Shown: positions 26,491-36,128, counted from the stretch's first letter. The stretch: 64,000 nt of DNA from Singulisphaera sp. GP187 (GCA_945868805.1 CAMBMO010000007.1:34784-98783), one strand, 5' to 3'. Notes: a model not told the origin generated them from the letters alone. Translations and numbers: made by a program.

Positions 26491-28023
26491 ATGATTCGAT
26501 CCATGACCGCTTCGACGCGCTTGCAAATTGCACAGACACGATTGATCGTGGGGCTAGAAATCCACATTGAGCTTGCGACTCGGTCGAAGATGTTCACTCG
26601 AACGCCCAATCAGGCGCATCCCGATTACTTCGAGGCAGCACCAAACACGCTGGTTGATCCCGTCGTGGCAGCTCTTCCGGGAACCCTTCCTGTCATAAAT
26701 CGACGTGCAATCGAGATGTCGATGATGGTTGGTCTGGCACTGAACTCCGAGGTCGCCGCGCGATCGAAATGGGATCGCAAGAACTACTTCTATCCAGATC
26801 TTCCAAAGGGATATCAGATCAGTCAGTATGACCAACCCCTCTGCGTTGGCGGCTGGTTCGATCTGGCTCTGCCCTCGGGCGCGACGAAGCGAATCGGCAT
26901 CGTGAGGGCGCATCTCGAAGAGGACACCGGAAAACTCGGGCATGAGCTTCCAGGGGGACTTCCATTTGACGGTTCGTTGGTGGATCTCAATCGCGCGGGT
27001 ACGCCGCTGTTGGAGGTCGTCACTGAACCGGACTTCGCGACGGCCGAGGAAGTCGTGCTCTTCGCCCAGGAATTGCGCAATCTCTGCAGATTTCTCGGCG
27101 TCACCGAAGGGATCATGCAAAAGGGACACATGCGATTCGAGCCCAATGTGAATCTCGCCTTGACGCTCGTCGACGGTACGGAGGTTCGCACGCCAATCAG
27201 TGAGATCAAGAACCTGAATTCGTTTCGCTCGGTTCGTGGCGCGATCGATTATGAAGTGGAACGCCAGGCCAAGGAGTGGATCGCCACTGGTCGTGAACAG
27301 GGGCGGGGAATGAAATCGACCCGTGGATGGGACGACGAAAAGATGGTGACGGTCCTTCAGCGCGAAAAGGAAGACGCGCACGACTACCGCTACTTTCCCG
27401 ATCCGGATCTCGTTCCAGTGGAGGTTGATGCGGCCTGGCTCGCAGCGGTTCGATCGGAAATGCGGGAGCTTCCGTGGACCCGGCGAGATCGGTACATCGC
27501 AGCGGGGATCGGCGAGAAAGATCTTCGTCAATTGATGGATCTCCCGTCGCTGTGTGATTTCTTCGACGCGGCGGTCGATGCGGCTGGTGGCACATCTGCG
27601 TCGGCGGCGGTGGCGAAGATCGTGCTCAACGCTGGAGCTCGGCGGGCGAACGAGAGCGGAAAGTCCGTCGCCCAACTTGGAATCACACCAGGGCAGATCG
27701 CGGAACTCGTTGCGATGCGAGAGTCCGGATCGATCTCCGCGCAAGGTGCCGATCAATTGTTCGGTTTGGCGTGCGAGTCGTCAGATTCGGTCAGCGAGAT
27801 TGCGACTCGCGCAGGACTACTCGTCAGCAACGACCAAGGGCAGTTGGAGGCGTGGGTCGACGCGGCGATTGCGGCGAATGCGCAAGCTGCGGAAGATGTG
27901 CGCGCCGGGAAGTTGGCGGCAATCGGACGCATCGTCGGATCGGTCGTGAAAGCGGCGGGGGGATCGGTCGACGGAAAGGCGGCGCAAGCGATGATCATCA
28001 AGCGCCTCGGGGGAGGACCATGA
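26491..28023 (+). CDS. gatB: Asp/Glu-tRNA amidotransferase subunit B
   Basis: A protein of 510 residues of the GatB family, the kinase and tRNA-binding subunit of the GatCAB enzyme that converts Glu-tRNA(Gln) or Asp-tRNA(Asn) to Gln- or Asn-tRNA. Conserved pieces are IVGLEIHIEL near residue 18, YPDLPKGYQISQYDQPL (about 98-114), LEEDTGKL, RFEPNVNLAL near 215 and the C-terminal YqeY-like region (about 400-505). The start is taken at 26491; 26503 is also possible. gatA and gatC are not in the window. The stop overlaps the next ATG, so it is coupled to hpt. Confidence 0.95.
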   Translation: MIRSMTASTRLQIAQTRLIVGLEIHIELATRSKMFTRTPNQAHPDYFEAAPNTLVDPVVAALPGTLPVINRRAIEMSMMVGLALNSEVAARSKWDRKNYFYPDLPKGYQISQYDQPLCVGGWFDLALPSGATKRIGIVRAHLEEDTGKLGHELPGGLPFDGSLVDLNRAGTPLLEVVTEPDFATAEEVVLFAQELRNLCRFLGVTEGIMQKGHMRFEPNVNLALTLVDGTEVRTPISEIKNLNSFRSVRGAIDYEVERQAKEWIATGREQGRGMKSTRGWDDEKMVTVLQREKEDAHDYRYFPDPDLVPVEVDAAWLAAVRSEMRELPWTRRDRYIAAGIGEKDLRQLMDLPSLCDFFDAAVDAAGGTSASAAVAKIVLNAGARRANESGKSVAQLGITPGQIAELVAMRESGSISAQGADQLFGLACESSDSVSEIATRAGLLVSNDQGQLEAWVDAAIAANAQAAEDVRAGKLAAIGRIVGSVVKAAGGSVDGKAAQAMIIKRLGGGP

Positions 28024-28604
28024 TGTCAACGAACCCCGTCCCCGATTATTGGCGCAACCAAGGTATCGAACAAGTACTCATCGACGAAGAATCGATCGCC
28101 CGCCGTGTTCGCGAACTCGGCGCGCAACTTTCCATCGACTGCAGCGATGGCGAGGGAATCGTCCTGCTGGTCGTGCTCTCTGGTGCCGTGGTCTTCGCCG
28201 CCGATCTGATGCGCGCGATCTCGGTACGTCTGGCGATTTCGATGGTTGGTGTTGCCTCGTACGGGTCGTCGGTCACAAGCAAAGGTGCAATTCTGACTTC
28301 AAACCTTCCCAAGAACCTCCAAGGCAAGCATGTCATCATCGTCGACGAAGTACTTGATTCAGGTGGAACGCTGAGATTGCTCCGCGAAGAGCTCGAAAAA
28401 GTCGGCGTCGCATCGCTCCGAGCGTGCGTCCTCCTTCGAAAGCAACGCGAGCAAGCACTCTCGACGAAGTGCGAGCTGATCGGCTTCGACATTCCAGATG
28501 TCTTTGTGGTCGGGTATGGGCTGGACTTCAACGAGGAGTTTCGCAACATTCCATTTGTTGGCGTTCTCGGTCAGGACGGGATCCATGCGAGATCGGCGCG
28601 GTGA
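28020..28604 (+). CDS. hpt: hypoxanthine phosphoribosyltransferase
   Basis: A phosphoribosyltransferase of 194 residues that salvages hypoxanthine or guanine using PRPP to form IMP or GMP. The PRPP-binding loop reads VIIVDEVLDSGGTL (about residue 104-117), and the N-terminal 'VLSGAVVFAADLMR' and 'VASYGSS' segments match the catalytic flexible loop region. The ATG at 28020 sits inside the gatB stop region with GGGGAGGA upstream (an ATG three bases later is equally plausible). A GTG-overlapping gene follows. The family can include related purine or xanthine enzymes, so specificity is inferred from length and motif. Confidence 0.9.
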   Translation: MMSTNPVPDYWRNQGIEQVLIDEESIARRVRELGAQLSIDCSDGEGIVLLVVLSGAVVFAADLMRAISVRLAISMVGVASYGSSVTSKGAILTSNLPKNLQGKHVIIVDEVLDSGGTLRLLREELEKVGVASLRACVLLRKQREQALSTKCELIGFDIPDVFVVGYGLDFNEEFRNIPFVGVLGQDGIHARSAR

Positions 28605-29227
28605 CGCCAGCGCTCGCGAGTTCCGCCGTTGAAAGTCGGGAACTCTCGGGGGTCATTCCAGATGACGAGACAATCCTGCTGATGATTCGTCCCAGTCCGT
28701 GGTTCATCGTCTCGACGAGCATGAGAGCCGTCCCCGCCGCTGCTGCTGCAGGAGCTGTCCTCGTAGTGGCGTCGCTCGATCCTTCGATTCCGTGGGATTT
28801 TCGCGGGGCGCTCTTCGCGTCCACCGCAATCGTTCTCGCACGGGCGGGATGGCAGTCGATCGACTGGTTCATGCGTCTGTACATCCTGACTGATCGTCGA
28901 ATCGTCGTGCGTCGAGGAGTTGTCGCGGAGATTTTCGAGTGCACGCTTGGCGAAGTTGCTGGGATCGGTCAGCCTCGGCGGTGGGGCGAGCGACTTGGCG
29001 GGACGGGATCGTTGGCCATCATTCGGGGACCTTCGCGCAAAAGTCGCCGTACGCGAGGTACAAAGCTGGCGCGGTCATCGAACGATGTGCAGATGCAGGC
29101 AAAGTCAGGCGAGATTCGACGAGCTCAACCTCGCGTGCGAGTGGATCACCCACTGGAATGGTCGGTGATCCGCGATGCTGAAGTTGTGCGTCGCGCAATC
29201 CTCGGGGCAGTTTCGCGATATCGATGA
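28601..29227 (+). CDS. bacterial PH-domain (DUF304-like) membrane protein
   Basis: A protein of 208 residues starting with GTG that overlaps the hpt stop. It has an N-terminal region with GVIPDDETILLMIRPSPWFI (about residue 18-37), two transmembrane segments (about 43-65 and 72-92), and then YILTDRRIVVRRGVV (near residue 97), the hallmark of the bPH2 domain. The C-terminal HPLEWSVIRDAEVVRRAI also fits the family. Such domains occur in membrane-associated proteins of unknown general role. The middle of the sequence (about residues 140-175) is unusually Arg/Ser-rich. No functional assignment is possible. Confidence 0.75.
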   Translation: MTPALASSAVESRELSGVIPDDETILLMIRPSPWFIVSTSMRAVPAAAAAGAVLVVASLDPSIPWDFRGALFASTAIVLARAGWQSIDWFMRLYILTDRRIVVRRGVVAEIFECTLGEVAGIGQPRRWGERLGGTGSLAIIRGPSRKSRRTRGTKLARSSNDVQMQAKSGEIRRAQPRVRVDHPLEWSVIRDAEVVRRAILGAVSRYR

Positions 29228-29243
29228 AGGCCGTGCAATCCCT

Positions 29244-30167
29244 TCATTGCCACCGATTTTCGCGCGGGTTCGCGAGTTTTTCGCCAAGCGATTTCAGTGA
29301 AGCGGAATCAGTCGGATCGACTTCGCTTGGAGCAACGATCGAGATCACCGCATAGAAGTTCCCCGCCGTCTTTCCAGTCGGCGCGATCCCCTTCCCTGTG
29401 ACTCTAAGCTTTTTACCACTTGAAGTGCCTGGTGGAATTCGAAGCGAGATCGATCCTTTCAGGAGCGGAACATCGACGGTTGTCCCGAGCGCCGCTTCGA
29501 CGATGGTGATCGGAACATCGATCGACACATCCATCCCGTCGCGATAGAACCATGGATGCGCCGAAACTCGAACGGCGACGATGATGTCCCCAGCAGGACC
29601 GCCGTGCGATCCGGTCTGTCCCTTTCCGGCGACCCGCAGTGATCCACCGCTCGCGATTCCCGGGGGAATTCGGATGTCGATCGCACTGCTCTTCCCTTGC
29701 GCATCACGAACCGAGATGCTGCGGTGTCCTCCAACCGCTGCTGTCATGAAGTCGACAGTCACTTCGAGATCGACATTCGGTCCGACCTGCGGCGTAGCTG
29801 CGCCCGATCGTCCCCGTCGCGATCCACCGCCCCGGAAAAAATCTCCGATGCCTCCGAGCCCACCCAGCATCTCCTCGAAATCGCCCGGATCGACGTTTTG
29901 CCAAGGCCCGCCTGATTGCGGCGCTCCGCGACTGCCCGTTGGATTCGCCGCGGTTCCAACGCGACCAAACTGGTCGTACTGCGCCCGCTTGGCAACGTCG
30001 GAGAGCGCATCGTAAGCCTCCTGAACTTCCGAGAATCGCTTGGGTGCCTCGGGAGACTTGTTCTTGTCTGGGTGGAACTCCTTCGCGAGTTTCCTGTGCG
30101 CCCGGCGAATCTCATCCGCGGTCGCCGACCGTCCGATTCCGAGCACCTCGTAATAGTCCCGTGCCAT
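29244..30167 (-). CDS. DnaJ-domain protein without zinc fingers (CbpA-like)
   Basis: A co-chaperone of 307 residues. The J-domain occupies residues 1-70 with the HPD motif at 32-34, followed by a Gly/Ser-rich linker with FFRGGG and then two substrate-binding domains (DIRIPPGIASGGSLRVAGKGQTG near 170 and the second lower half with DVPITIVEAALGTTVDVPLLKG near 225). The cysteine zinc-finger domain of full DnaJ is absent, matching the CbpA/type II Hsp40 group. It stimulates a DnaK-type chaperone; no dnaK is in the window. It is convergent with the bPH2 gene, 16 bases away. Confidence 0.92.
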   Translation of the reverse strand: MARDYYEVLGIGRSATADEIRRAHRKLAKEFHPDKNKSPEAPKRFSEVQEAYDALSDVAKRAQYDQFGRVGTAANPTGSRGAPQSGGPWQNVDPGDFEEMLGGLGGIGDFFRGGGSRRGRSGAATPQVGPNVDLEVTVDFMTAAVGGHRSISVRDAQGKSSAIDIRIPPGIASGGSLRVAGKGQTGSHGGPAGDIIVAVRVSAHPWFYRDGMDVSIDVPITIVEAALGTTVDVPLLKGSISLRIPPGTSSGKKLRVTGKGIAPTGKTAGNFYAVISIVAPSEVDPTDSASLKSLGEKLANPRENRWQ

Positions 30168-30222
30168 GTAAGGAATACGAGTATAGGAGACGCGCAGTCG
30201 CCGACTCGTACAATTGGGGACG

Positions 30223-32247
30223 ATGTCGGACGCACAAGCTTCACGATCAATTTCGCTTCACGTATTGGCAGCTTCACGAACCTGCTCGGTCCCATCGGAT
30301 CAACCGATTCGAGATTCTCGAAACTCCGCGCGCCGATTTACGATCCTCATCATTGTGCAGATCCTGATGATCGTGCATGTCGTCCAGTGGCTTGTGGTCG
30401 GAGTGACGCTCGCTCCGATTGAGCCGAGCGAATCGATGGAGACGATCAAGCACGGTGCGGTGACGGTCGGCTTTATCTTCTTTTCGCTGGCGATCTTGTC
30501 GACGGCAATTCTGGGGCGTTGGTTTTGTGGATGGGGCTGCCATGTGGTCTTGTTGCAGGATTTCTGCGCGTCGCTCCTGCGTCGGATCGGTTCTCGACCG
30601 AGACAGTTTCGATCCAGACTTCTTCGATATCTGCCCCTTGCACTCGCGATCTATATGTTTGTCTGGCCGATGGTCTATCGATTCGCCATCGCGCCATTCG
30701 TTCAGCCCGATCTCATACCCGTCGAGATCTCTTGGAAAATGACGACGACCGACTTCTGGGCGACGTTTCCGGGGTGGATGATGGCAATCCCATTTCTCGT
30801 CGTGTGCGGATTCGTCGCGGTCTGGTTCCTTGGCCAGAAGGGCTACTGCACGTATGGATGCCCCTACGGCGGAGTCTTCGCTCCAGTAGACGAGCTTGCG
30901 ATTGGTCGAATTCGCGTGACCGACGCTTGCGAAGGTTGTGGTCACTGCACTGCAGTTTGCACATCGAATGTTCGCGTGCACGAGGAAGTCGCGCGGTACG
31001 GAATGGTCGTCGATCCCGGTTGCATGAAGTGCACGGACTGTGTGTCGGTCTGCCCGAAGGACGCGCTCTACTTTGGATTCGGTCCGCCAGCGATCGGCAT
31101 TCCAAAGCAACCAGTCCCCGAGGCTCATTGGGATCTCTCCAAAGGCGGTGAGGTCGCTCTGATCGCGGCCGCACTCTTTGCCTTCTACTCCGTCTACTTT
31201 CCCTTTGGTGAGAGCGCGGCGAAGTCAACGGTTCCGCTTCTGTTCGCATCGGGGATTGCGGCATGCTTCGCATTCATGGCGTGGAAGTCTTGCGGAATCT
31301 TGCGTCGCAAGCCGACGGGATTTCACCGATTGAGTCTCGCGAAGAACGGTCGCGTGCAGCGAGCCGGGCTTGGGTGGTTGGCGGTGACTGCTGTCATTGG
31401 GATCGGACTCGTCGACACGCTTGCGGTGAATGTGTTTGGCTGGATCGCATTCCGCAACGATCTTGCGGTTCAGATCGATGAAACAACGGTATTCGGTGGA
31501 GAGCCATTCGACCTCTCTCCTGAAATGAAAGTGGCGGCGCAGAGCGGAATCGAGTGGTACGAACAGACTCTCTCGGCGAGTTCGGGAGGGATCGCGATAC
31601 TTTCGACTCGAAACGATGCCGTCGAAAACCGCCTTGTCTGGCTTCATGCGGTGCTCGGAGAACTTCCAACCTGCGAGGCAATCCTTCGAAGTGCATGGGC
31701 GAGAAGTCCGCAAGAATCCATATGTGTGCTCCTCGGTCGTGTCATCGAGGCGCAGGGGAGAGAGCAGGAGGCGACGGCATGGCGGGGGGCGGCTATCGAG
31801 GCGAATCCTCAGTGGATGCTGCTCGTCGAAGAGAACATCTCGTGGCTCGTGCGACGAGGTCGGACCGATGACGCCATCGCATTCGCGCGCACCGAAACGG
31901 TTCGGCTCCCAGAATCAACGTACTCGGCGGGTCGATTGTCGACACTCCTGATCACCCATGGATCGACCGACGAAGTGGAAGAAGGGATCGTCCTCGCGCG
32001 AGTCGCATTGAAGCGCGAACCGATGAGTGTGGGGATTCGCGTCTCGATCGCTCTTGGCGAACTGCGTCTTCGTCGGCCTGCCGATGCGGTTGCGACCCTG
32101 ATGCCCGTCATCAGCGACGAGACCACCGAGCCGCGACTCTTCGAACTTCTTGCGCAGGCGCAGCGCACGCTCGGCAATTTGCCGCAGGCGGAACGGGCGG
32201 AGGCGCGCGCCGCAGAGCTTCGATCCCAACCTCCACGATCGCATTAA
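30223..32247 (+). CDS. membrane polyferredoxin fused to a TPR-like tail
   Basis: A protein of 674 residues. Residues 40-205 hold about five membrane helices with the motif GRWFCGWGC near 99-106 and KGYCTYGCPYG near 206-216, as in NapH/NosR/CcoG-type iron-sulfur membrane proteins. Two 4Fe-4S ferredoxin motifs follow: C236, C239, C242, C246 and C267, C270, C273, C277. More helices lie around 310-345 and 395-420. The remainder (about 470-674) is an Ala/Arg/Glu-rich helical array with 'IEANPQWMLLVEENISWL' and 'TLGNLPQAERAEARAAELR', resembling tetratricopeptide repeats. The start is the ATG at 30223. CcoG is needed for copper and cytochrome oxidase maturation; whether this homologue does so is inference. 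Confidence 0.85.
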   Translation: MSDAQASRSISLHVLAASRTCSVPSDQPIRDSRNSARRFTILIIVQILMIVHVVQWLVVGVTLAPIEPSESMETIKHGAVTVGFIFFSLAILSTAILGRWFCGWGCHVVLLQDFCASLLRRIGSRPRQFRSRLLRYLPLALAIYMFVWPMVYRFAIAPFVQPDLIPVEISWKMTTTDFWATFPGWMMAIPFLVVCGFVAVWFLGQKGYCTYGCPYGGVFAPVDELAIGRIRVTDACEGCGHCTAVCTSNVRVHEEVARYGMVVDPGCMKCTDCVSVCPKDALYFGFGPPAIGIPKQPVPEAHWDLSKGGEVALIAAALFAFYSVYFPFGESAAKSTVPLLFASGIAACFAFMAWKSCGILRRKPTGFHRLSLAKNGRVQRAGLGWLAVTAVIGIGLVDTLAVNVFGWIAFRNDLAVQIDETTVFGGEPFDLSPEMKVAAQSGIEWYEQTLSASSGGIAILSTRNDAVENRLVWLHAVLGELPTCEAILRSAWARSPQESICVLLGRVIEAQGREQEATAWRGAAIEANPQWMLLVEENISWLVRRGRTDDAIAFARTETVRLPESTYSAGRLSTLLITHGSTDEVEEGIVLARVALKREPMSVGIRVSIALGELRLRRPADAVATLMPVISDETTEPRLFELLAQAQRTLGNLPQAERAEARAAELRSQPPRSH

Positions 32248-32296
32248 AACTGATCGCATCAAGACGGATCGCATCAAGACGGATCGCATCAGCACG
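32237..32296 (+). repeat. 15-bp tandem repeat across a stop codon
   Basis: Four consecutive 15-base units: GATCGCATTAAAACT, GATCGCATCAAGACG, the same again, and GATCGCATCAGCACG. The first unit contains the stop codon of the polyferredoxin gene (TAA at 32245-32247), so the array starts inside the 3' end of the gene and runs into the intergenic region before the PTS IIA gene. Its two middle units are identical and the outer ones diverge. Confidence 0.9.
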
Positions 32297-32381
32297 CCCC
32301 AGAGCGGTTCGTTCTTCGAATATTCCGCGCGGACGTCCATCCTCTCGTTGAACCGATCGCTATCCTGAACCTTCCTTGATC

Positions 32382-32861
32382 ATGAGTCTTTCCATTGTCG
32401 ACATCCTCGATCCCAAAGCGATTCGCGTCCCGTTGGTCGCGACCGATCGTCGTTCGGCACTCGAGGAACTCGTTGATGCGCTCGCGAGCACGGGCGCGGT
32501 GATCGATCCCGAGCTCTTCAAAAAGTCGGTCTGGGATCGCGAACAGCAACGATCGACTGGGATCGGCGAGGGGCTCGCGATTCCGCATGGAAAGTGTGCG
32601 GGCGTGTTGCGACCGGCGATCGCGGTTGGGAGATTGGCGGTGCCAATCGAGTTCGGCTCGATCGACCATCGTCCGGTGCGCCTGATCGTGTTACTCGCAT
32701 CGCCTCCGGAGAAGACAACCGAGCACATTCAGGTTCTTCACCGAGTCAGTCGGATCTTTTCGAATGTCGCGACTCGAGAAAGAGTTTGCATGGCGCCCGA
32801 TGCGAGTGCGCTCTACGACGAACTTCGAAGCGCGGACAGTGCGCTCGTCGATCGTTCGTAG
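32382..32861 (+). CDS. PTS EIIA-type (PtsN/fructose-like) domain protein
   Basis: A protein of 159 residues of the EIIA type-2 domain family, which takes a phosphate on a histidine from HPr-type proteins. The phosphorylation site fits IPHGK with His at residue 69. The N-terminal SLSIVDILDPKAI and the later RLIVLLASPPEKTTEHIQVLHRVSRIF match PtsN-like proteins used for regulation rather than sugar uptake. No EI, HPr or sugar EIIB/EIIC gene is in the window. A 15-bp repeat array and 85 further bases separate it from the preceding gene. A second, more divergent EIIA domain lies at 45651-46115. Confidence 0.88.
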   Translation: MSLSIVDILDPKAIRVPLVATDRRSALEELVDALASTGAVIDPELFKKSVWDREQQRSTGIGEGLAIPHGKCAGVLRPAIAVGRLAVPIEFGSIDHRPVRLIVLLASPPEKTTEHIQVLHRVSRIFSNVATRERVCMAPDASALYDELRSADSALVDRS

Positions 32862-32895
32862 CGATCAGTTCAGGGAGAATTCCCCCCTTACGCGA

Positions 32896-33456
32896 TCAAC
32901 TCCACGATGCGATTTCGGCTCGGATGGTCACTCGGCAAAGCCAAATCAACATGAACACCGGGAGCGCAATCCCCCAAAGAACTCCAATGGCAGTACCGCC
33001 AATCGCAAGCATCTCGACGGTCTCTGCCGTAAATAGAGATTGGCCACCTTGTGTCGGCATCGCAGAAAACTGGTGCTTGATCGTGAAAAAGCCGACGAAC
33101 GAACTGGCAAAGACGAGGACGATCTTGATCGCGGCCCACGTGAGAAGGATGGTCCTGGATTTCGCGCGACGCTTCGTGAGCTTGATTGCGCCGACAAGCA
33201 GAATGATTGCCACTCCCATTCCGATGATTTGAACGACGGCGCTGAGTATCACGAACTTCGGGTTCAGGGCTGCTGGCATTTGCTCAGCGTTCACCCCCGC
33301 AAACGTTTGCATGTATTCGCCGGCGACGGCCCCGAGGGCTCCGCAGAGTCCGCCGAGTGCGCCAAGGATTCCAAAGACGATCGCCAGGATTCCAAGGTTT
33401 TTCGGCCACTGGGGCGGTTCAGCTGGAAGTTGAAATTCGGGTGGGAATGTAGTCAT
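32896..33456 (-). CDS. small membrane protein of unknown function
   Basis: A protein of 186 residues with four hydrophobic segments (about residues 20-48, 66-88, 102-122 and 150-175). The short Pro-rich N-terminus (PPEFQLPAEPPQWPK) precedes the first helix. No family could be named; the topology resembles small DUF-type membrane proteins common in planctomycetes. It converges with the PTS IIA gene and lies downstream of the rsmB-like gene on the same strand, 28 bases apart, so it may share its transcript. Confidence 0.7.
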   Translation of the reverse strand: MTTFPPEFQLPAEPPQWPKNLGILAIVFGILGALGGLCGALGAVAGEYMQTFAGVNAEQMPAALNPKFVILSAVVQIIGMGVAIILLVGAIKLTKRRAKSRTILLTWAAIKIVLVFASSFVGFFTIKHQFSAMPTQGGQSLFTAETVEMLAIGGTAIGVLWGIALPVFMLIWLCRVTIRAEIASWS

Positions 33457-33484
33457 GTTCTCTCTGACTGCCTTCGATGTCGTG

Positions 33485-34912
33485 TCATGGAATCTGAACG
33501 CGCGAATGATACGAAGCGTCGGTCATCATGGTCTGCGAGTCGCCCGGCACGCCGTGCGCGAGCCACTCGTCCTCGTGTGTCACACGTCCGCTCGCTCGCT
33601 TTGCAAGCCATTTCGATTGGTCTTGATTCTCGGCACGGTCGACACTGCATGTGCTCCAGATGATCGTTCCCCCTGGGGCACAGAGTCCACGGTGATGGTC
33701 AGCGATTCCGCGTTGCAAGCGAAGCAGTTCGTCAAGATTTCGTTCGGTGAATCGATAGCGCGCTTCGAGGCGTCGAGCGAGCACTCCGGTATTCGAGCAT
33801 GGCACATCGAGAAGGACAAGGTCGAAGTGAGCTGGCAAGACTCCGAGCTCTGCGAGTCCGACGACCTTCATATTCGGAATTCCCTCCGCACGCGCATGGA
33901 GCGATGCCATGCGCGACGAATCTGGATCGGTTGCCCAGACTTCAGCATTGGGATGGAGGAGTGCGCACTGCACCGCCTTTGTTCCACGCCCCGCACATGC
34001 GTCGAGAATTCTGCGTGGATTCAATTCTGCCGTCGCATCGATCGCTCGTGCGCTCGCTGGATCCTGTACAAGGAGCGCAGGAAACTGTGCAAGCGTCGAT
34101 GCGAGCACTTCGGTCGACGAATTCCAGACGAAGAACCCTTCGACCGAATGAGGAGTCGCGTTTGCACGTACGGGGTGATCGCGGTCGAGCCTCTCGCCAC
34201 CGGCGTGATGAACGACAATCGGCATCTGAAGGAGCCCATGGAGCGCAAACTTGCGCGCGGTCTCCACGCCTCTTGCGACCGACCACCGCGTGATCAGTGC
34301 CATCGGGTGGCTCGTTTGCGCCGCGAGCCTCGCAATGGGATCGGACGAAAGAATCGATTCGTTCAACTTCTGGACGGATCCATCCGGGAGCGGAATCGAA
34401 TCCCCATGTTCCCACCAAGGTGTTTGCTCGCTCGCTGGAAGAATCGCACCGCGCAATCCAATGACACGGCGCAGCAGCGCATTGACGAATCCGCCCGCGC
34501 CGGATTGAAGCCTTCCCCGAGTCCAGCTCACCGCATCGTCTACCACCGCGTGATCCGGCTCTCGGGGCATGAAGAGGATCTGCGTGATGCCGGTCAAGAG
34601 TGCGGCACGAATTTCAGGTTGCACTTCGAGCCACGGTCGATTGCAGAGGACTCGCGCGATGGACTCCGCTGTCAGCCAATGTCGAATTGTTGCCTGTTCG
34701 ATCGCGCTCCCAAGCCCGCCACCCTCAACTCCGCCGAGAGTTTCTCGAGTCACCGCTTCTAGAGCGACAGGATCCCCCGACGCGCCTCGTGGCGGTCGAG
34801 TTGCGCGTGCGTCGAATCTCAATTCGGGAAAGCGAGGCACTTGCGCCAAGATGCGCGTTGCCGCGACCGCTCGCGCGGGAGAGGCGACGCGGCCGCTGAT
34901 CTTTCCTGTCAT
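33485..34912 (-). CDS. rsmB: 16S rRNA m5C methyltransferase of the RsmB type
   Basis: A protein of 475 residues with a NusB-like RNA-binding domain at the N-terminus (about residues 10-165) and an SAM-dependent methyltransferase domain. The AdoMet motif reads ILDACAGRGTKAVQ near residue 305-318, and the two catalytic cysteines appear in DVPCSNTGVL and WSTCSVDRAENQ. The family methylates C967 of 16S rRNA in E. coli. The start at 34912 is the ATG just before conserved sequence; the longer reading upstream overlaps metK and is not conserved-looking. It follows metK by ten bases on the same strand, which makes sense since MetK supplies its cofactor. Confidence 0.85.
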   Translation of the reverse strand: MTGKISGRVASPARAVAATRILAQVPRFPELRFDARATRPPRGASGDPVALEAVTRETLGGVEGGGLGSAIEQATIRHWLTAESIARVLCNRPWLEVQPEIRAALLTGITQILFMPREPDHAVVDDAVSWTRGRLQSGAGGFVNALLRRVIGLRGAILPASEQTPWWEHGDSIPLPDGSVQKLNESILSSDPIARLAAQTSHPMALITRWSVARGVETARKFALHGLLQMPIVVHHAGGERLDRDHPVRANATPHSVEGFFVWNSSTEVLASTLAQFPALLVQDPASARAIDATAELNPRRILDACAGRGTKAVQCALLHPNAEVWATDPDSSRMASLHARAEGIPNMKVVGLAELGVLPAHFDLVLLDVPCSNTGVLARRLEARYRFTERNLDELLRLQRGIADHHRGLCAPGGTIIWSTCSVDRAENQDQSKWLAKRASGRVTHEDEWLAHGVPGDSQTMMTDASYHSRVQIP

Positions 34913-34922
34913 ATGACCGAGC

Positions 34923-36128
34923 TCATTTGGCGCGAACTCGGACCGCCGACTTTCGCAGTGCCTGCGCCATGTCAGCTCGCTCCCACAAGAACGACCCCTT
35001 GCCACCTTCGCCCGGTTCGCGACCGAAATGTCCGTGGTAGGCCGTATGTGAGTAGATCGGCTTGAGCAGTTCGAGCTTCCCGACGATTCCGTGCGGAGTC
35101 AGATCGAAGCTCGCCTCGACGATGCGTGCAAGTTTCTCGTCGGGAATCTTTCCAGTGCCCTGCGTATCGACGAGCACCGATGTCGGTTGGGCTACGCCGA
35201 TCGCGTATGCAAGTTGCACTTCACAAACTTCGGCAAGATCCGCAGCGACGATGTTCTTCGCGACATAGCGAGCCATGTATGCGGCTGAACGATCGACCTT
35301 CGATGGGTCCTTGCCACTGAACGCACCACCGCCATGTCGACCGCGACCGCCGTAGGTGTCGACGATGATCTTCCGGCCGGTCAATCCACAATCGCCGTGC
35401 GGTCCGCCAATCTCGAACCGACCCGTTGGGTTGACATAGACCTTGATTCCGTCATGCCACCAATCGCCGAGGACTGGTCGGATGATGTGCTTGAGCACTT
35501 CGTCGTGCAGCTTTCCTTGGCAGTCGTTCCACATCGGATGATGCTGTGTCGAAAGAACGACATTGACGATCTTGCGCGGCGTTCGTCCGTCGTATTCGAC
35601 GGCGACCTGGCTCTTCGCGTCCGGGCGCAGACCCTTGATGATTTCCTGCTGGCGAACCTCGGCTTGGCGCGCGACCAATCTGTGCGACAACATGATCGGC
35701 AGTGGCATCAGTTGCCGCGTCTCGCGACAGGCGAAACCGAACATCATTCCCTGATCGCCCGCACCTTGCGCCTTCTTCTTTTTCGTCGATGTCCGCACAC
35801 TCACCCCACGGGCGATGTCGGGCGACTGCCGACCGAGCGTCACAAGCACTCCACAGGATCGACCATCAAAACCCTTGTCCGCGTCGTCGTAACCAATGCG
35901 AAGGACCGTATCCCGAACAACCTTCGGAATGTCCACATAGCCACCGCAAGTCACCTCGCCAGCGACGACGGCCAAGCCCGTTGTCACGAGCGTTTCGCAG
36001 GCAACCCTCGATGCCGGGTCGACAGTGAGCATTGCGTCCAAAATGGCGTCGGAAATTTGATCCGCCATCTTGTCGGGATGTCCCATCGAGACGGATTCGG
36101 AGGTGAAAGTGTAGAAATTCGTTGGCAT
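34923..36128 (-). CDS. metK: S-adenosylmethionine synthetase
   Basis: An enzyme of 401 residues that makes S-adenosylmethionine from methionine and ATP in the cytosol. Motifs: [20 protein letters not shown] near residue 9-28, [12 protein letters not shown] (the conserved GAGDQG loop), and [23 protein letters not shown] (the P-loop-like region; description only). The start is set at 36128 by the AGGA lying a short distance upstream and by the conserved N-terminus; the frame is open further upstream, into the promoter region. A short Lys-rich stretch (TSTKKKKAQ) lies just before GAGDQG. It is divergent from the subtilisin-like gene, with about 90 bases between. Confidence 0.95.
   Translation of the reverse strand: MPTNFYTFTSESVSMGHPDKMADQISDAILDAMLTVDPASRVACETLVTTGLAVVAGEVTCGGYVDIPKVVRDTVLRIGYDDADKGFDGRSCGVLVTLGRQSPDIARGVSVRTSTKKKKAQGAGDQGMMFGFACRETRQLMPLPIMLSHRLVARQAEVRQQEIIKGLRPDAKSQVAVEYDGRTPRKIVNVVLSTQHHPMWNDCQGKLHDEVLKHIIRPVLGDWWHDGIKVYVNPTGRFEIGGPHGDCGLTGRKIIVDTYGGRGRHGGGAFSGKDPSKVDRSAAYMARYVAKNIVAADLAEVCEVQLAYAIGVAQPTSVLVDTQGTGKIPDEKLARIVEASFDLTPHGIVGKLELLKPIYSHTAYHGHFGREPGEGGKGSFLWERADMAQALRKSAVRVRAK

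Noticed and set aside
29224..29247. 7-bp inverted repeat (ATGAAGG and CCTTCAT) between two convergent genes
   Set aside because: The arms overlap both stop codons and the loop is ten bases, with no T-run on either strand; too weak to call a terminator.
34913..35005. Longer N-terminus for the rsmB-like gene overlapping metK
   Set aside because: The extension is Arg/Ser-rich with no conserved look, and the ATG at 34912 starts just before recognisable sequence.
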